Shown: positions 48,288 to 59,482, counted from the stretch's first letter. The stretch is 64,000 nt of DNA from Pseudoclavibacter terrae (GCF_008831075.1 NZ_WBJX01000001.1:664647-728646), one strand, 5' to 3'. Numbers and translations: made by a program. Notes: generated from the sequence alone by a model not told the origin.

Positions 48288-49945
48288 GCACCCCCGCCTC
48301 CCACGGACCTTCCCACGGGTCGCTGACGACCCTCGAGCGCATCGAGCCGAAGCGCGCGCTCGTCTCCGTGAGCGACAAGAGCGGCCTCACCGAGCTCGCG
48401 GCCGGATTGAAGGCCGCCGGTGTCGAGATCGTCTCGACCGGATCGACCGCGAAGACCATCCGCGAGGCGGGCTTCGACGTCACCGACGTGCAGCAGGTGA
48501 CCGGGTTCCCCGAGTCGCTCGACGGCCGCGTGAAGACGCTGCACCCCGGGGTGCACGCCGGCATCCTCGCCGATCGTCGCATCGACGACCACGTCCGCCA
48601 GCTCGAGGAGCTCGGCATCGCCCCGTTCGAGCTCATCGTCGTCAACCTGTACCCGTTCGTGGAGACGGTGGCATCAGGGGCGGATGCGCCCGCGATCATC
48701 GAGCAGATCGACATCGGCGGGCCGGCGCTCGTGCGCGCTTCGGCGAAGAACTTCGCCAATGCCACGATCGTGACGTCGCCCGCCGACTACACGAAGGTGC
48801 TCGAGGAGATCGCCGGCGGCGGCGTCACGCTGTCGACGCGTCGCTCGCTCGCGGCCGCCGCATTCCAGCACACCTCGAGCTACGACCAGGCCGTCGGCGC
48901 GTGGTTCGTCTCCCACATCGCAGAGGTCGAGGGAGCAGGAGCAGGGGACGGGTCGACGGCGGCAACCGCCTCTGACACGCTTCCGACCTCGTTCACGCTC
49001 CGGGGCACGCAGCTCGCGACGCTGCGGTACGGCGAGAACTCGCACCAGGTCGCCGCCGTCTACGGCCGCGCCGACGGACGCGGGATCGCGCAGGCGGAGC
49101 AGCTCCACGGCAAGGAGATGTCCTACAACAACTTCGTCGACGCGGATGCGGCGCTTCGCGCGGCGTTCGATCACACCGCGCCCGCCGTCGCCATCATCAA
49201 GCACGCCAACCCCTGCGGCATCGCCGTGGCACCGGAAGGGCTCGCGCCCGCCGAGGCCATCGCCGAGGCACACCGTCGCGCCCACGCCTGCGACCCGGTC
49301 AGCGCGTACGGCGGCGTGGTCGCTGCGAACCGCGAGGTGTCGCCCGAGATGGCGAAGACGCTCTCCAAGATCTTCACCGAGGTCGTCATCGCGCCGAGCT
49401 TCGCACCGGAAGCGCTCGAGGTGCTGAGCGCGAAGAAGAACATCCGCCTCCTGCAGCTCCCGGCGAACCCCGCCCTGGAGGAGCGCGAGGTGCGTCAGAT
49501 CTCCGGCGGCTTCCTCGTGCAGAGCGCAGATCGCTTCGAGCCGAACGCGTCGCTCATCGAGGGATGGACGCTCGTGGCGGGCGCGCCTGCGGCAGGTCAG
49601 ACCGTCGAGGACCTGGAGTTCGCGTGGCGGGCATGCCGCGCCGTGAAGTCGAACGCGATCCTCCTCGCCTCAGACGGAGCCTCCGTTGGCGTCGGAATGG
49701 GCCAGGTCAACCGAGTCGACTCCTGCCACCTCGCCGTCTCGCGCGCGGGTGAGCGCGCCGCCGGGTCCGTCGCCGCGTCCGACGCGTTCTTCCCCTTCGC
49801 TGACGGCCTTGAGGTGCTGCTCGAGGCTGGCGTCAGCGCCGTCGTGCAGCCGGGCGGGTCCATCCGCGACGAGGAGGTCATCGCCGCCGCCGAGAAGGCC
49901 GGCGTGACGATGTACTTCACGGGCGAGCGCCACTTCTTCCACTGA
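48284..49945 (+). CDS. purH: Bifunctional AICAR transformylase/IMP cyclohydrolase
   Basis: PurH completes IMP synthesis. The 553-residue protein has the MGS-like cyclohydrolase domain (about 15-200, [20 protein letters not shown] and [13 protein letters not shown]) and the AICAR transformylase domain with [10 protein letters not shown] and a C-terminal [16 protein letters not shown]. Coupled to purN by an ATGA overlap. IMP made here feeds guaB and guaB3 in this window. Confidence 0.97.
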   Translation: MSTPASHGPSHGSLTTLERIEPKRALVSVSDKSGLTELAAGLKAAGVEIVSTGSTAKTIREAGFDVTDVQQVTGFPESLDGRVKTLHPGVHAGILADRRIDDHVRQLEELGIAPFELIVVNLYPFVETVASGADAPAIIEQIDIGGPALVRASAKNFANATIVTSPADYTKVLEEIAGGGVTLSTRRSLAAAAFQHTSSYDQAVGAWFVSHIAEVEGAGAGDGSTAATASDTLPTSFTLRGTQLATLRYGENSHQVAAVYGRADGRGIAQAEQLHGKEMSYNNFVDADAALRAAFDHTAPAVAIIKHANPCGIAVAPEGLAPAEAIAEAHRRAHACDPVSAYGGVVAANREVSPEMAKTLSKIFTEVVIAPSFAPEALEVLSAKKNIRLLQLPANPALEEREVRQISGGFLVQSADRFEPNASLIEGWTLVAGAPAAGQTVEDLEFAWRACRAVKSNAILLASDGASVGVGMGQVNRVDSCHLAVSRAGERAAGSVAASDAFFPFADGLEVLLEAGVSAVVQPGGSIRDEEVIAAAEKAGVTMYFTGERHFFH

Positions 49946-50011
49946 TCCGCGCCGGTCTGCGTGTCGCGCAGGTCCGCCCGCACCCGCATCCGACTTTCAC
50001 GAGAGCAGCAA

Positions 50012-51313
50012 TTGAGCACCAACACCTCCCAACCCGTGACCCGCGTCAGCGAGCTCGACGGCGGAACACGTTTCAACGCGGCGCTGGTGAGCGCCATGGG
50101 GGTTGCGTTGGCGACGCTCCTCACCTGCCTCGTCGTCATGAACGAGCGCGACCTGACCCTCGTCCTGTCGCCGCTCACCACCCTCAGCAACACGTTCGAC
50201 TTCTACTCGCTGCCTGTGCTGGTCCTGCTGTGCCTCGTCACGCTGGTGGGCTGGCTCGGGTGGCTCCGGAGCTGGTGGATCGCCGCCATCGCCGGGTTCG
50301 TGCTGGCGCTGATCGCCGGCACGGTCGGGTACGTCGTGCGGCTCGCGACCGGCGGCGCCGAGTTCACCGGTGAGACCTGGTCGGCGATCTTCATGGAGTT
50401 CTTCGGACTCAACTTCGTGTTCCTCGTGTCCGCCACGGTGTACACGGCCATCATCGGGCCTGCCCTGTTCCGTCGGCAGGTCGCCGACATGCTCCGGGAT
50501 GTGTCCGGCCGGGTCGCGCACGCCGGGGAACTCCGCCGGTTCTCCGAGTCGAACAGCAAGCTCGCGCTCGTCCGCATCCCCGCCGCGAACCCGCAGGATG
50601 CCCAAATCACGTTCCAGGAGCGCGCCGAGGTCGATCGGGATCGCGCCAACGAGCAGTGGGAGTCCTATGTGGCGCTGCTCGATGAGCACGGCTGGGAGAC
50701 GCGCGAGGTCCCTGCTGCCGAGACCATGCCGGATTCGGTCTTCACCGAGGACCAGGTGATCGTGCTCGGTGAGATCGCGATTCTGGGTCGCAGCGGCGCC
50801 GCGTCCCGGCGCGCCGAGCTGCCCGGCGTGCGCGCGGCTCTCGCCGAGACCGAGCTCGTCACGATGGAGATCGAGGCCCCGGCGACACTGGATGGCGGCG
50901 ACGTGCTCCTGGCCGGCGACACGGTCTACGTGGGTGCCTCCGCGCGCACCAACGCCGAGGGCATCCGCGCGCTCCGTGAGATCGCGCTCGACCTCGGCTA
51001 CCGGGTCGTCGCGGTGCCCATCAAGGGGGCGCTGCACCTGAAGACCGTCGCGACGGCCCTGCCCGACGGCACCGTCATCGCGTGGACGCCGGCCCTCGAG
51101 CAGCCGTCGCTCTTCGGCGGCTACATCGAGGCACCAGAGCTGCTGGGAGCCAGCGTCCTGCCGCTCGATTCCGAGACCGTTCTCGTGTCAGCGGCGGCCC
51201 CCGCGACGGCGAAGCTCGTGAAGCGCCTCGGCTACAACGTGGTGTCCCTCGACATCTCGGAGTTCGAGAAGCTCGAGGGTGGAGTCACCTGCCTCTCGGC
51301 TCGCGCGTACTAG
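50012..51313 (+). CDS. Dimethylargininase fused to an N-terminal membrane domain
   Basis: The 433-residue protein joins two parts. Residues 20-150 contain about four membrane helices (ALVSAMGVALATLLTCLVV, LPVLVLLCLVTLVGWLGWL, IAAIAGFVLALIAGTVGYV and FFGLNFVFLVSATVYTAII). Residues about 180-433 are a dimethylargininase (DDAH), which cleaves methylated arginines to citrulline and amines. DDAH marks are PDSVFTEDQVIVLGE, LDGGDVLL, His342 in ALHLKT and Cys427 in GGVTCLS. Both catalytic residues are present. The TTG start at 50012 is preceded by GAGAGCAGC. Membrane attachment is unusual for the family; the substrate could also be arginine-like. Confidence 0.87.
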   Translation: MSTNTSQPVTRVSELDGGTRFNAALVSAMGVALATLLTCLVVMNERDLTLVLSPLTTLSNTFDFYSLPVLVLLCLVTLVGWLGWLRSWWIAAIAGFVLALIAGTVGYVVRLATGGAEFTGETWSAIFMEFFGLNFVFLVSATVYTAIIGPALFRRQVADMLRDVSGRVAHAGELRRFSESNSKLALVRIPAANPQDAQITFQERAEVDRDRANEQWESYVALLDEHGWETREVPAAETMPDSVFTEDQVIVLGEIAILGRSGAASRRAELPGVRAALAETELVTMEIEAPATLDGGDVLLAGDTVYVGASARTNAEGIRALREIALDLGYRVVAVPIKGALHLKTVATALPDGTVIAWTPALEQPSLFGGYIEAPELLGASVLPLDSETVLVSAAAPATAKLVKRLGYNVVSLDISEFEKLEGGVTCLSARAY

Positions 51314-51374
51314 GCGGGAGCCGAGGGCAGCGACAGCTCGCGCCCGAGTCAGCGAATCACGGCATCGGCACGCG

Positions 51375-51851
51375 TCACAGCGAGCCGGTGCCGTGGTCGT
51401 TGAGCACGCGCTCGCCGACCGTCTCGCCATACTGGGTCTCGCCCGTGACGACGAAGCCCAAGCTGCGGAAGAAGTCGCCAGGCCCCAGGTCGCCCTCTTC
51501 CCAGATGGTCGTCACCTTGTCGAACCCGCGGCGTGCGGCCTCGTCGAGGATCGCCTTGACGGCGAACGACCCGACGCCGCGGCGCTGGAAGTCCGCGTCC
51601 ACGTTCATGCGCATGATCGTGGCCCTGAACAGCTCGTCGGGGGCGTCCTCATCGAAGTTCGCCATGATGAACCCCACGACCCGACCGTCGAGCACGACGA
51701 CCCTCGGCCACGACGTCGTCTGGTTGACGTAGGCCTCCGAGATCGAGTGCGAGACGGGCGCGACGAACGCCTCCTGGCCTGGTTTCAGCGTGAGCGTGTT
51801 GGCGGCGACGATGTTGTCGGCGGACAGCTCTTCGATATACAGCTCGCTCAT
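51375..51851 (-). CDS. GNAT family N-acetyltransferase
   Basis: This 158-residue protein has the acetyl-CoA fold: the beta strands [16 protein letters not shown] and the motif [21 protein letters not shown] (R-x-x-G-x-G/S). [13 protein letters not shown] is the usual C-terminal motif. The substrate cannot be told from the sequence. The ATG at 51851 is preferred over an upstream in-frame codon that would overlap the icd promoter region. It is convergent with the dimethylargininase gene. Confidence 0.85.
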   Translation of the reverse strand: MSELYIEELSADNIVAANTLTLKPGQEAFVAPVSHSISEAYVNQTTSWPRVVVLDGRVVGFIMANFDEDAPDELFRATIMRMNVDADFQRRGVGSFAVKAILDEAARRGFDKVTTIWEEGDLGPGDFFRSLGFVVTGETQYGETVGERVLNDHGTGSL

Positions 51852-51937
51852 GGATGCAGAGTAGCGGTCCGTCTGAGTATTTCTCCGAATGCGTCCCCGG
51901 TAGGCTGGAGGCAAACCGCGCGCAGAAGGAGGACTTT

Positions 51938-53155
51938 ATGGCGAAGATCAAGGTCGAAGGAACGGTTGTCGAGCTCGACGGCGACGAGATGACCCGCATC
52001 ATCTGGCAGAAGATCAAAGACACGCTCATCCACCCGTACCTCGACGTGAACCTCGAGTACTACGACCTGGGCATCGAGAAGCGCGACGAGACCGACGACC
52101 AGATCACGGTCGACGCGGCTCACGCGATCCAGAAGCACGGCGTCGGCATCAAGTGCGCGACGATCACCCCGGACGAGGCACGCGTCGAGGAGTTCGGCCT
52201 CAAGCAGATGTGGCGCTCCCCGAACGGCACCATCCGCAACATCCTGGGCGGCGTCATCTTCCGTGAGCCCATCATCATCTCGAACATCCCGCGCCTCGTG
52301 CCTGGCTGGAACAAGCCCATCATCGTCGGCCGCCACGCATTCGGCGACCAGTACCGGGCCACCGACTTCCGCTTCGCCGGCGAGGGCAAGCTCACGGTCG
52401 AGTTCACGCCGGACGACGGCTCCGAGCCGCAGAAGTTCGAGGTCTTCCACTCGCCGGGCGACGGAATCGCCCAGGTGCAGTACAACCTCGACGCGTCGAT
52501 CACCGACTTCGCTCGCGCGTCGCTCAACTACGGACTCACGCGCGGCTACCCCGTGTACCTGTCGACGAAGAACACGATCCTGAAGAAGTACGACGGTCGC
52601 TTCAAGGACATCTTCCAGGAGATCTTCGAGGCCGAGTTCAAGGACAAGTTCGAGGCAGCAGGCATCACGTACGAGCACCGCCTCATCGACGACATGGTCG
52701 CGGCCTCGCTCAAGTGGGAGGGCGGCTACGTCTGGGCCTGCAAGAACTACGACGGCGACGTGCAGTCGGACACCGTCGCGCAGGGCTTCGGCTCGCTCGG
52801 GCTCATGACGAGCGTGCTCACGACGCCCGACGGCAAGGTCGTCGAGGCTGAGGCCGCGCACGGCACGGTCACGCGCCACTACCGTCAGCACCAGCAGGGC
52901 AAGCCCACGTCGACGAACCCGATCGCCTCGATCTACGCCTGGACGCGCGGCCTCGCGCACCGCGGCAAGCTCGACGGCAACCAGGACCTCATCGACTTCA
53001 CGCAGGCGCTCGAAGAGGTGGTCATCGAGACCGTCGAGTCCGGCAAGATGACGAAGGACCTCGCCGCGCTCGTCGGCGAGGGAACCCCGTACCAGACGAC
53101 CGACGACTTCATGAACTCGATCGCCGAGAACCTCGCCGCACGAGTGTCCGCGTAA
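51938..53155 (+). CDS. icd: Isocitrate dehydrogenase (NADP)
   Basis: This 405-residue enzyme decarboxylates isocitrate to 2-oxoglutarate with NADP. It is the eukaryote-like homodimeric type: [42 protein letters not shown] and ENxNYDGD-like [23 protein letters not shown]. The ATG follows AGAAGGAGGA, a near-perfect ribosome binding site. A strong terminator lies 32 bases after the stop, and mdh follows, so two adjacent citric acid cycle enzymes are separately transcribed. Confidence 0.97.
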   Translation: MAKIKVEGTVVELDGDEMTRIIWQKIKDTLIHPYLDVNLEYYDLGIEKRDETDDQITVDAAHAIQKHGVGIKCATITPDEARVEEFGLKQMWRSPNGTIRNILGGVIFREPIIISNIPRLVPGWNKPIIVGRHAFGDQYRATDFRFAGEGKLTVEFTPDDGSEPQKFEVFHSPGDGIAQVQYNLDASITDFARASLNYGLTRGYPVYLSTKNTILKKYDGRFKDIFQEIFEAEFKDKFEAAGITYEHRLIDDMVAASLKWEGGYVWACKNYDGDVQSDTVAQGFGSLGLMTSVLTTPDGKVVEAEAAHGTVTRHYRQHQQGKPTSTNPIASIYAWTRGLAHRGKLDGNQDLIDFTQALEEVVIETVESGKMTKDLAALVGEGTPYQTTDDFMNSIAENLAARVSA

Positions 53156-53187
53156 GCGACACCACGGCACAGGGGCTCTCGCCTCAC

Positions 53188-53223
53188 AAGCCCCGCATCC
53201 TGCTTCGGCAGGGTGCGGGGCTT
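53188..53223 (+). terminator. Terminator after icd
   Basis: A 16-bp stem (AAGCCCCGCATCCTGC / GCAGGGTGCGGGGCTT, one wobble) with a TTCG tetraloop. Confidence 0.87.
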
Positions 53224-53255
53224 CTGCGTGCGGCCGGCTCCTGGCCTACGGAGAA

Positions 53256-54266
<1,011 letters not shown>

Positions 54267-54282
54267 AGTGAGAAGAGCAGCA

Positions 54283-56082
54283 ATGACCAATGCCGAACCG
54301 GACGTCCTCGCACTTGAGGTGCTGATCCGTCGAGACGGCGTCGGCGAGATCCGGGAAGGCGGCGCTGTCGAGCGCATCATCGCGGCGGACGCCGACGAGC
54401 TTCGCTCGGAGATCATGACGCGCGTCGTCGACCGCGCGACGCGCGAGGAGATCGTGATCGACCTCCGCACGATCGACATCGACGGCGTCTTCCCCCTCCG
54501 CGTGTCCCCAGATGGCAGCCTCGTCGAGACGGGGGACGTCGGCGAGCTGGCACCAGGCGATGACCAGCTGACCGACCGGCTCGCGCACGCAGAGCCCGCC
54601 CAGCCAGCCCAGCCGGGCAGCTCGGCCGAGCCGGACGTCGACGGCGGCTACGAGGCCGCGACGGGCGCGAACAGCGACGGCTTCCTGCCGCAGGGCAACG
54701 TGCACGAGACCGTGCGCATCCCTCGAGTCGAGATGATGCACCATGCGCTCGATCACGAGTCCGACGACGACGGCGTGATCCCCGGACCGCCGCAGCGCGT
54801 GGCAGCCGAGGTCGCCCCCGCGCCGGAGCTCGACGACCAACGACACGACGCGACGCAGGACGCGCCCGTGCAGCAGGCGGAGGCCCCGCCCGTGTGGTTC
54901 GAGGACCGGATCGACGAAGACGGCCTCGAGGACACCCAGCCGTGGCAGCCGCGCTTCCCCCGCGACGCCCGCGCGCAGCGTGACCTCGACGAGATCGAGA
55001 ATGTCGAGACGGGACCGCGCGACATCATCCGACCCGGCCTGCCGCCCAGACCGACGAACACCGCACCGGTCGCCGCATCCGCCTCGGCAGGCACCGTGTC
55101 GAAGGCCGCATCCAGCACCGCCCCGGAGCGTCGCAAGAGCGACACCTCCGCGCCGACCCTCGCCGACCTCCTCGCCGACAAGCAGGCCGCGCCCGAAGCG
55201 CCCGCCCAGCAGGGATGGCGCAGCGCGCTGCGCGTCGGCACCGGAGGGCTCATCAAGCTCGGCCCCGGCGAGGCCGAGCGCATCAAACGCGACGAGATCC
55301 GCCGAGTGCAGCGCCAGTTCGACGGATCCAGGACCGTCGTCGTCATGAACCCCAAGGGCGGCGCCCACAAGACCACGGCCACGCTCATGATCGCGGCCAC
55401 GTTCGGCGAGATCCGCGGCGGCTACACGCTCGCCTGGGACAACAACGAGACCCGAGGCACCCTCGGGTGGCGCTCGCACCCGGGCAGCCACCGCAACACG
55501 GCCGTGGACTTCCTCAGGCAGCTGCCCCGCTTCGAGGTCTCCGGAGGCGCGACCATCGCCGACGTCGACCGCTTCGTGCGCCCCCAAGGCGACGCCCAGT
55601 TCGACGTGCTCGCATCCGACGACGACGCGGCTTCGGCCGCCATCATCGACGCGGAGGCGTTCTCGCGCATGCACCGCACCCTCAGCCGCTTCTACCGCGT
55701 GCTCGTCGTCGATACCGGCAACAACATGCGCGCGAGCAACTGGGAGGCCGCCCTCGACGTCGCCGACCAGCTCGTGATCGTGTCCACCGCACGCGAGGAC
55801 ACCGCCGCATCCGCCGCCTGGCTCGCCGACGGCCTCCGAGAGCGAGGCTTCGGGGACAAGCTCGAGAACGCGGTCACGATCCTCTCGAGTCCCTCCGCGA
55901 AAGAGGACCAGGCGCTCACCGTGCGCCTGCGCCACCACTTCGAACGGCTCACCCGCGCCGTCGTTGAGGTACCGTACGACCAGGCTTTCGTCGGCGGCGG
56001 TGAGCTGAGCGTATCCAGCCTCAAGCCCGCGACGCGCGACGCGTGGCGCACCGCGACCGCCGCCATCGCGGAACGCCTCTGA
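54283..56082 (+). CDS. MinD/ParA-like ATPase with long disordered N-terminal region
   Basis: The 599-residue protein has three parts. Residues 5-85 form a small conserved-looking domain (ALEVLIRRDGVGEIREGG, REEIVIDLRTIDIDGVF). Residues about 86-325 are acidic, Pro/Ala-rich and probably disordered. Residues about 340-599 are a deviant Walker A ATPase of the MinD/ParA type: NPKGGAHKTTAT with Lys358 and Lys363, a NNETRGTLGW loop and RVLVVDTGNNMRASNW as Walker B. The layout resembles proteins such as EspI linked to type VII secretion, but no secretion gene is nearby. The ATG at 54283 was chosen over an upstream in-frame start inside mdh. Possible roles are positioning or secretion regulation; I cannot decide. 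Confidence 0.82.
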   Translation: MTNAEPDVLALEVLIRRDGVGEIREGGAVERIIAADADELRSEIMTRVVDRATREEIVIDLRTIDIDGVFPLRVSPDGSLVETGDVGELAPGDDQLTDRLAHAEPAQPAQPGSSAEPDVDGGYEAATGANSDGFLPQGNVHETVRIPRVEMMHHALDHESDDDGVIPGPPQRVAAEVAPAPELDDQRHDATQDAPVQQAEAPPVWFEDRIDEDGLEDTQPWQPRFPRDARAQRDLDEIENVETGPRDIIRPGLPPRPTNTAPVAASASAGTVSKAASSTAPERRKSDTSAPTLADLLADKQAAPEAPAQQGWRSALRVGTGGLIKLGPGEAERIKRDEIRRVQRQFDGSRTVVVMNPKGGAHKTTATLMIAATFGEIRGGYTLAWDNNETRGTLGWRSHPGSHRNTAVDFLRQLPRFEVSGGATIADVDRFVRPQGDAQFDVLASDDDAASAAIIDAEAFSRMHRTLSRFYRVLVVDTGNNMRASNWEAALDVADQLVIVSTAREDTAASAAWLADGLRERGFGDKLENAVTILSSPSAKEDQALTVRLRHHFERLTRAVVEVPYDQAFVGGGELSVSSLKPATRDAWRTATAAIAERL

Positions 56083-56106
56083 CCCGATACCAGACCTAGG
56101 AACCCA

Positions 56107-58257
56107 GTGCTCACGATCACCCACACCTCCCGTGCTGCCAGCCCGGACGAGATGGACGACATCCAGACCGGTCTCAACGACCGCTACGGCGTCGTCCTCT
56201 CATCCGGCGTCGAGTACCCGGGCAGGTACACGCGATGGGACATCGGGTTCATCGATCCACCGCTGATGATCGAGGGGCGAGGCTTCGCCCTGCGGATGCG
56301 CGCCCTCAACAGCCGGGGCGAAATCCCGCTCCGAGCCTTCACCGAGGCGTTCGAGCGCCTCGACGGCGTCGCGGTGCGGGTGCTCGCCGACGGCGAGGTC
56401 GAGATCGACGTGACCTCGCAGCGGGACGAGATCATCCCCGAAGAGCAGCGCACGCGGAGGCGTTCCAGCTTCAGCGTGCTGCGCGCCATCATCGAGACCA
56501 TGCCGGACGACGCGCCCCACCTCGGCCTCTACGGCTCGTTCGGCTACGACCTCGTGCGACAGATCGAAGCCCTCGACGCCCCGAACGGCGGCGACCAGCG
56601 CGACCTCGTCGTCTTCCTGCCCGACTCCGTGCTCGCCGTCGACCGCCAGCGCGGCGACGCAACGCGCCACGACTTCGAGTTCTCCGACGGCACCACCACG
56701 ACCGAGGGCATGCCACGCACACAGGTGCCGAGCCCCTTCATCGCACCCGCCGCATCCGCGCAATCATCGCGCGACCACGAGCCGGGGGAGTACGCGGCGC
56801 TCGTCGAATCGGCCAAGGCCTCCTTCGCCCGCGGCGACCTGTTCGAGGTCGTACCCGGTCAGGCCTTCCGTCGCCCCGTCCGCACCACCCCGGCCGACGT
56901 CTTCGCCTACCTGAAGCGCAACAACCCGGCACCGTACGGCGCGCTCATGAACCTCGGCGGGCAGGAGTTCCTCGTGAGCGCCAGCCCAGAGATGTTCGTT
57001 CGGGTCGCCGGCAGCCGCGTCGAGACCGTGCCCATCTCCGGCACCATCGCACGCGGTGCCGACGCGATCGAGGACGCCGACCGCATCCTCGAGCTCCTCA
57101 ACAGCGACAAGGACCGCTCCGAGCTCACCATGTGCACCGACGTCGACCGCAACGACAAGTCACGGGTCTGCGAGCCAGGGTCGATCAAGATCATCGGCCG
57201 ACGCCAGGTCGAGCTGTACTCGAAGGTCATCCACACGGTCGACCACGTCGAGGGGCGCCTGCGTCCCGAATTCGACGGGCTGGACGCGTTCGCGACCCAC
57301 ATGTGGGCCGTCACCGTCACCGGAGCCCCGAAGATCTGGGCCATGCGCTTCATCGACGAGCACGAGCGGAGCCCCCGCACCTGGTACGGCGGCGCCATCG
57401 GAGCGCTGCTCGCCAACGGCGACGTCAACACCGGGCTCACGATCCGAACCGCGATGATCCGCGACGGCATCGCCGAAGTCCGAGCCGGCGGCACGCTCCT
57501 CATGGACTCGACCCCCGCCGCCGAAGAGCTCGAGACCGAGATGAAAGCCTCAGCGCTCCTCGAGGCGCTCGACGCCGCCGCCGAATCGGCAGCCACCGAG
57601 GTTCCGGCCGAGACGGCACCCGCTTCGAATGGACTCGGCCACCGCATCCTCTTCCTCGACCACGAGGACTCCTTCGTGCAGATGCTGGCCGGCTACATGC
57701 GCGAGACCGGTGCGGAAGTGCGCACCGTGCGCATCCCCAAGGGCGGCATCGAGCGCGAGGAGATGGCCCGCATCCTGGACGAGCAGCAGCCATCGCTCGT
57801 CGTCATGTCACCAGGGCCTGGCGCGCCGAGCGACTTCAAGTCCTCCGAGCTGCTCGACGAGATCGTCGACCGTTCGCTGCCCATCTTCGGCGTCTGCCTC
57901 GGGCAGCAGGCCATCGGGGAGTACTTCGGCGCATCCCTCGGCCAGCTCGGGTACCCGCTGCACGGGCAGGAGCGGGAGGTCGTCGTCACCAATCCCGGTT
58001 TCCTGGACGCCCTGCCCCAGCGCTTCGTCACGGGCCGGTACCACTCGCTGCACATCGACCCCGCGACCATGCCGGAGAGCCTCGTCCTCGTCGCGTCCGA
58101 CGACGACGGCATCCCGATGGCGATCCAGCACCGCGACCTGCCGATCTTCGCCGTGCAGTTCCACCCGGAATCGCTCATGACCCTGCGCGACTCTGCCGGG
58201 AAGCGCATCATCGAGGCCGTCATGGAGCGGATCCCGGCGCGCGTACCCGCCGCCTGA
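56107..58257 (+). CDS. trpEG: Anthranilate synthase, fused TrpE and TrpG components
   Basis: One 716-residue chain carries both subunits of anthranilate synthase, converting chorismate and glutamine to anthranilate. Residues 1-495 are the TrpE part (RYTRWDIGFIDPPLMI at the N-terminus, FEVVPGQAFRRP, TVPISGTIARG and GAIGALLANGDVNTGLTIR). Residues about 515-710 are the TrpG glutaminase: FGVCLGQQ with Cys597, and FAVQFHPESL with the His-Glu pair. The N-terminus matches the rhizobial/streptomycete TrpE(G) type rather than phenazine PhzE, so tryptophan synthesis is the first guess. GTG start; only 24 bases after the ATPase gene. Confidence 0.9.
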   Translation: MLTITHTSRAASPDEMDDIQTGLNDRYGVVLSSGVEYPGRYTRWDIGFIDPPLMIEGRGFALRMRALNSRGEIPLRAFTEAFERLDGVAVRVLADGEVEIDVTSQRDEIIPEEQRTRRRSSFSVLRAIIETMPDDAPHLGLYGSFGYDLVRQIEALDAPNGGDQRDLVVFLPDSVLAVDRQRGDATRHDFEFSDGTTTTEGMPRTQVPSPFIAPAASAQSSRDHEPGEYAALVESAKASFARGDLFEVVPGQAFRRPVRTTPADVFAYLKRNNPAPYGALMNLGGQEFLVSASPEMFVRVAGSRVETVPISGTIARGADAIEDADRILELLNSDKDRSELTMCTDVDRNDKSRVCEPGSIKIIGRRQVELYSKVIHTVDHVEGRLRPEFDGLDAFATHMWAVTVTGAPKIWAMRFIDEHERSPRTWYGGAIGALLANGDVNTGLTIRTAMIRDGIAEVRAGGTLLMDSTPAAEELETEMKASALLEALDAAAESAATEVPAETAPASNGLGHRILFLDHEDSFVQMLAGYMRETGAEVRTVRIPKGGIEREEMARILDEQQPSLVVMSPGPGAPSDFKSSELLDEIVDRSLPIFGVCLGQQAIGEYFGASLGQLGYPLHGQEREVVVTNPGFLDALPQRFVTGRYHSLHIDPATMPESLVLVASDDDGIPMAIQHRDLPIFAVQFHPESLMTLRDSAGKRIIEAVMERIPARVPAA

Positions 58258-58277
58258 GCCGCGTCCAGCTGGGCGCG

Positions 58278-58356
58278 TGGCCGACTTCCGTGATGGGCGG
58301 GAAGATCTGGCGTGGTGACGGGCGTTGGGAGCGTTTTCGTCACGCAAGTCGGTCAG
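58278..58356. repeat. REP-like palindromic element (copy E1)
   Basis: CCGACTTCCGTGATG (58281-58295) pairs with CGTCACGCAAGTCGG (58338-58352) at 14 of 15 positions, counting one wobble. The 75-79 base size and GGCC..GGTCAG ends match copies E2 and E3. It begins 21 bases after trpEG and may double as its terminator. Confidence 0.7.
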
Positions 58357-58508
58357 GGCAAGCGCCAGGCACGGATGCCGGGCGCCGTCACGGGTGCCTT
58401 GGGCGTCAAGAGGCCGTGGGCGGCAGCGCCGCGGCGCGTTTCATTGGCAGCGGAGCACTCAGCGACGACCTTTGACGTCTGCCAACGGCACCCGCAGTAG
58501 ACCGGCCG

Positions 58509-58584
58509 GTCCAACTTCCGTGATGGATGCGCGTGGCTGAGGCGCCCGGGGCCCGTTGGCGTCGTCTCGTTCCGGAAGCTGGTC
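58509..58584. repeat. REP-like palindromic element (copy E2)
   Basis: CCAACTTCCG (58511-58520) pairs with CGGAAGCTGG (58573-58582) at 9 of 10 positions. Its GGTCAGG end supplies the stop codon of the DUF559 gene on the minus strand. Confidence 0.65.
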
Positions 58585-59482
58585 AGGCGCCGGGCCGTCG
58601 GCGTGAGCCTCGGACGTGGCTCCCTTCGGCGAGAAGTGCCCGCAGTGTGGCCTCGACACGCGGCCACTGGAACATCACCTGCTCGTAGGTCAAGCGCAGG
58701 ACTCGGTATCCGAGCCTGTTCAGCACCAGGTCTCGGCGGCGGTCATTCCGAGAGTGCCACTCCGCGGAATGAAACTCCTTAGAGTCGCACTCGATGACGA
58801 GGCGATCGCCGACAAGCAGGTCCACATCACCGACGCCGACCACGTGGAACTGCGGAGTGACGCGCACGCCGCGCAGCTGGAGCCACAACCGGACGATGCT
58901 CTCCGTGCCGGATTGGCTCCGCGCATCCACGAATTTCAGCTTCTCACGCGCGCTCACGGCGAGCGGGGCGGCCAGCGCGGTGAGCGAGCTTCGCGTGATG
59001 AGGCGCAACTGGAGCGCCGAGTCGGCGACAACGACAAGGTCGCGTTCGGGGAGGCACAGGAGCGCGCATTCGAGAGCAAGACCGATGTCGTCGACCGCAT
59101 GCTTCTCAAGCGGGCGAGCTTGATGGACTGAGGCTCGATGCAGGACCACTTCGCCTGTGCGGGGGTTGGAAGACGTTGTGCGCGTGATGCCGAGTGCGCT
59201 CGCTGCGATTCGCACATGCACCCCGGAGTGAGGCGGAGTCCAGACTCCTTGCGAACGGAGAGCCGTGAGGCAAGTGGCGCGACCGTGCAGGCGCACAGCT
59301 TCAACGACTGCGGCGGACGCGTCTGGCGTGGCAAACCAGCCAGGCGAAACCCGCCAGAAGGTCCCTTGTTTGAGCGACGCCTCTAACCCGCGGCGAGTTC
59401 CGCCCTCTGCATTCCATTCAGCGCGCGAGAAGACCCCTCCGTTTGTTCGCGCGGGCGCTCTCGCAGTTGCTGGTTCTGGCAT
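58583..59482 (-). CDS. DUF559 nuclease-like protein with AbiEi-like N-terminus
   Basis: The 299-residue protein is of a type frequent in Microbacteriaceae. The N-terminal part (about 15-90) resembles a winged-helix AbiEi-like regulator (FSRAEWNAEGGTRRGLEASL, LTALRSQGVW). The C-terminal part (about 195-285) is DUF559, a Vsr/PD-(D/E)xK-like nuclease fold: VGDVDLLVGDRLVIECDSKEFH and RNDRRRDLVLNRLGYRVLRLTYE. Both acidic residues (Asp and Glu-x-Asp) remain, so activity is possible. The ATG at 59482 is tentative; the frame extends further upstream. It is bracketed by REP-like elements E2 and E3, and E2 provides its stop codon. Confidence 0.82.
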   Translation of the reverse strand: MPEPATARAPARTNGGVFSRAEWNAEGGTRRGLEASLKQGTFWRVSPGWFATPDASAAVVEAVRLHGRATCLTALRSQGVWTPPHSGVHVRIAASALGITRTTSSNPRTGEVVLHRASVHQARPLEKHAVDDIGLALECALLCLPERDLVVVADSALQLRLITRSSLTALAAPLAVSAREKLKFVDARSQSGTESIVRLWLQLRGVRVTPQFHVVGVGDVDLLVGDRLVIECDSKEFHSAEWHSRNDRRRDLVLNRLGYRVLRLTYEQVMFQWPRVEATLRALLAEGSHVRGSRRRPGA

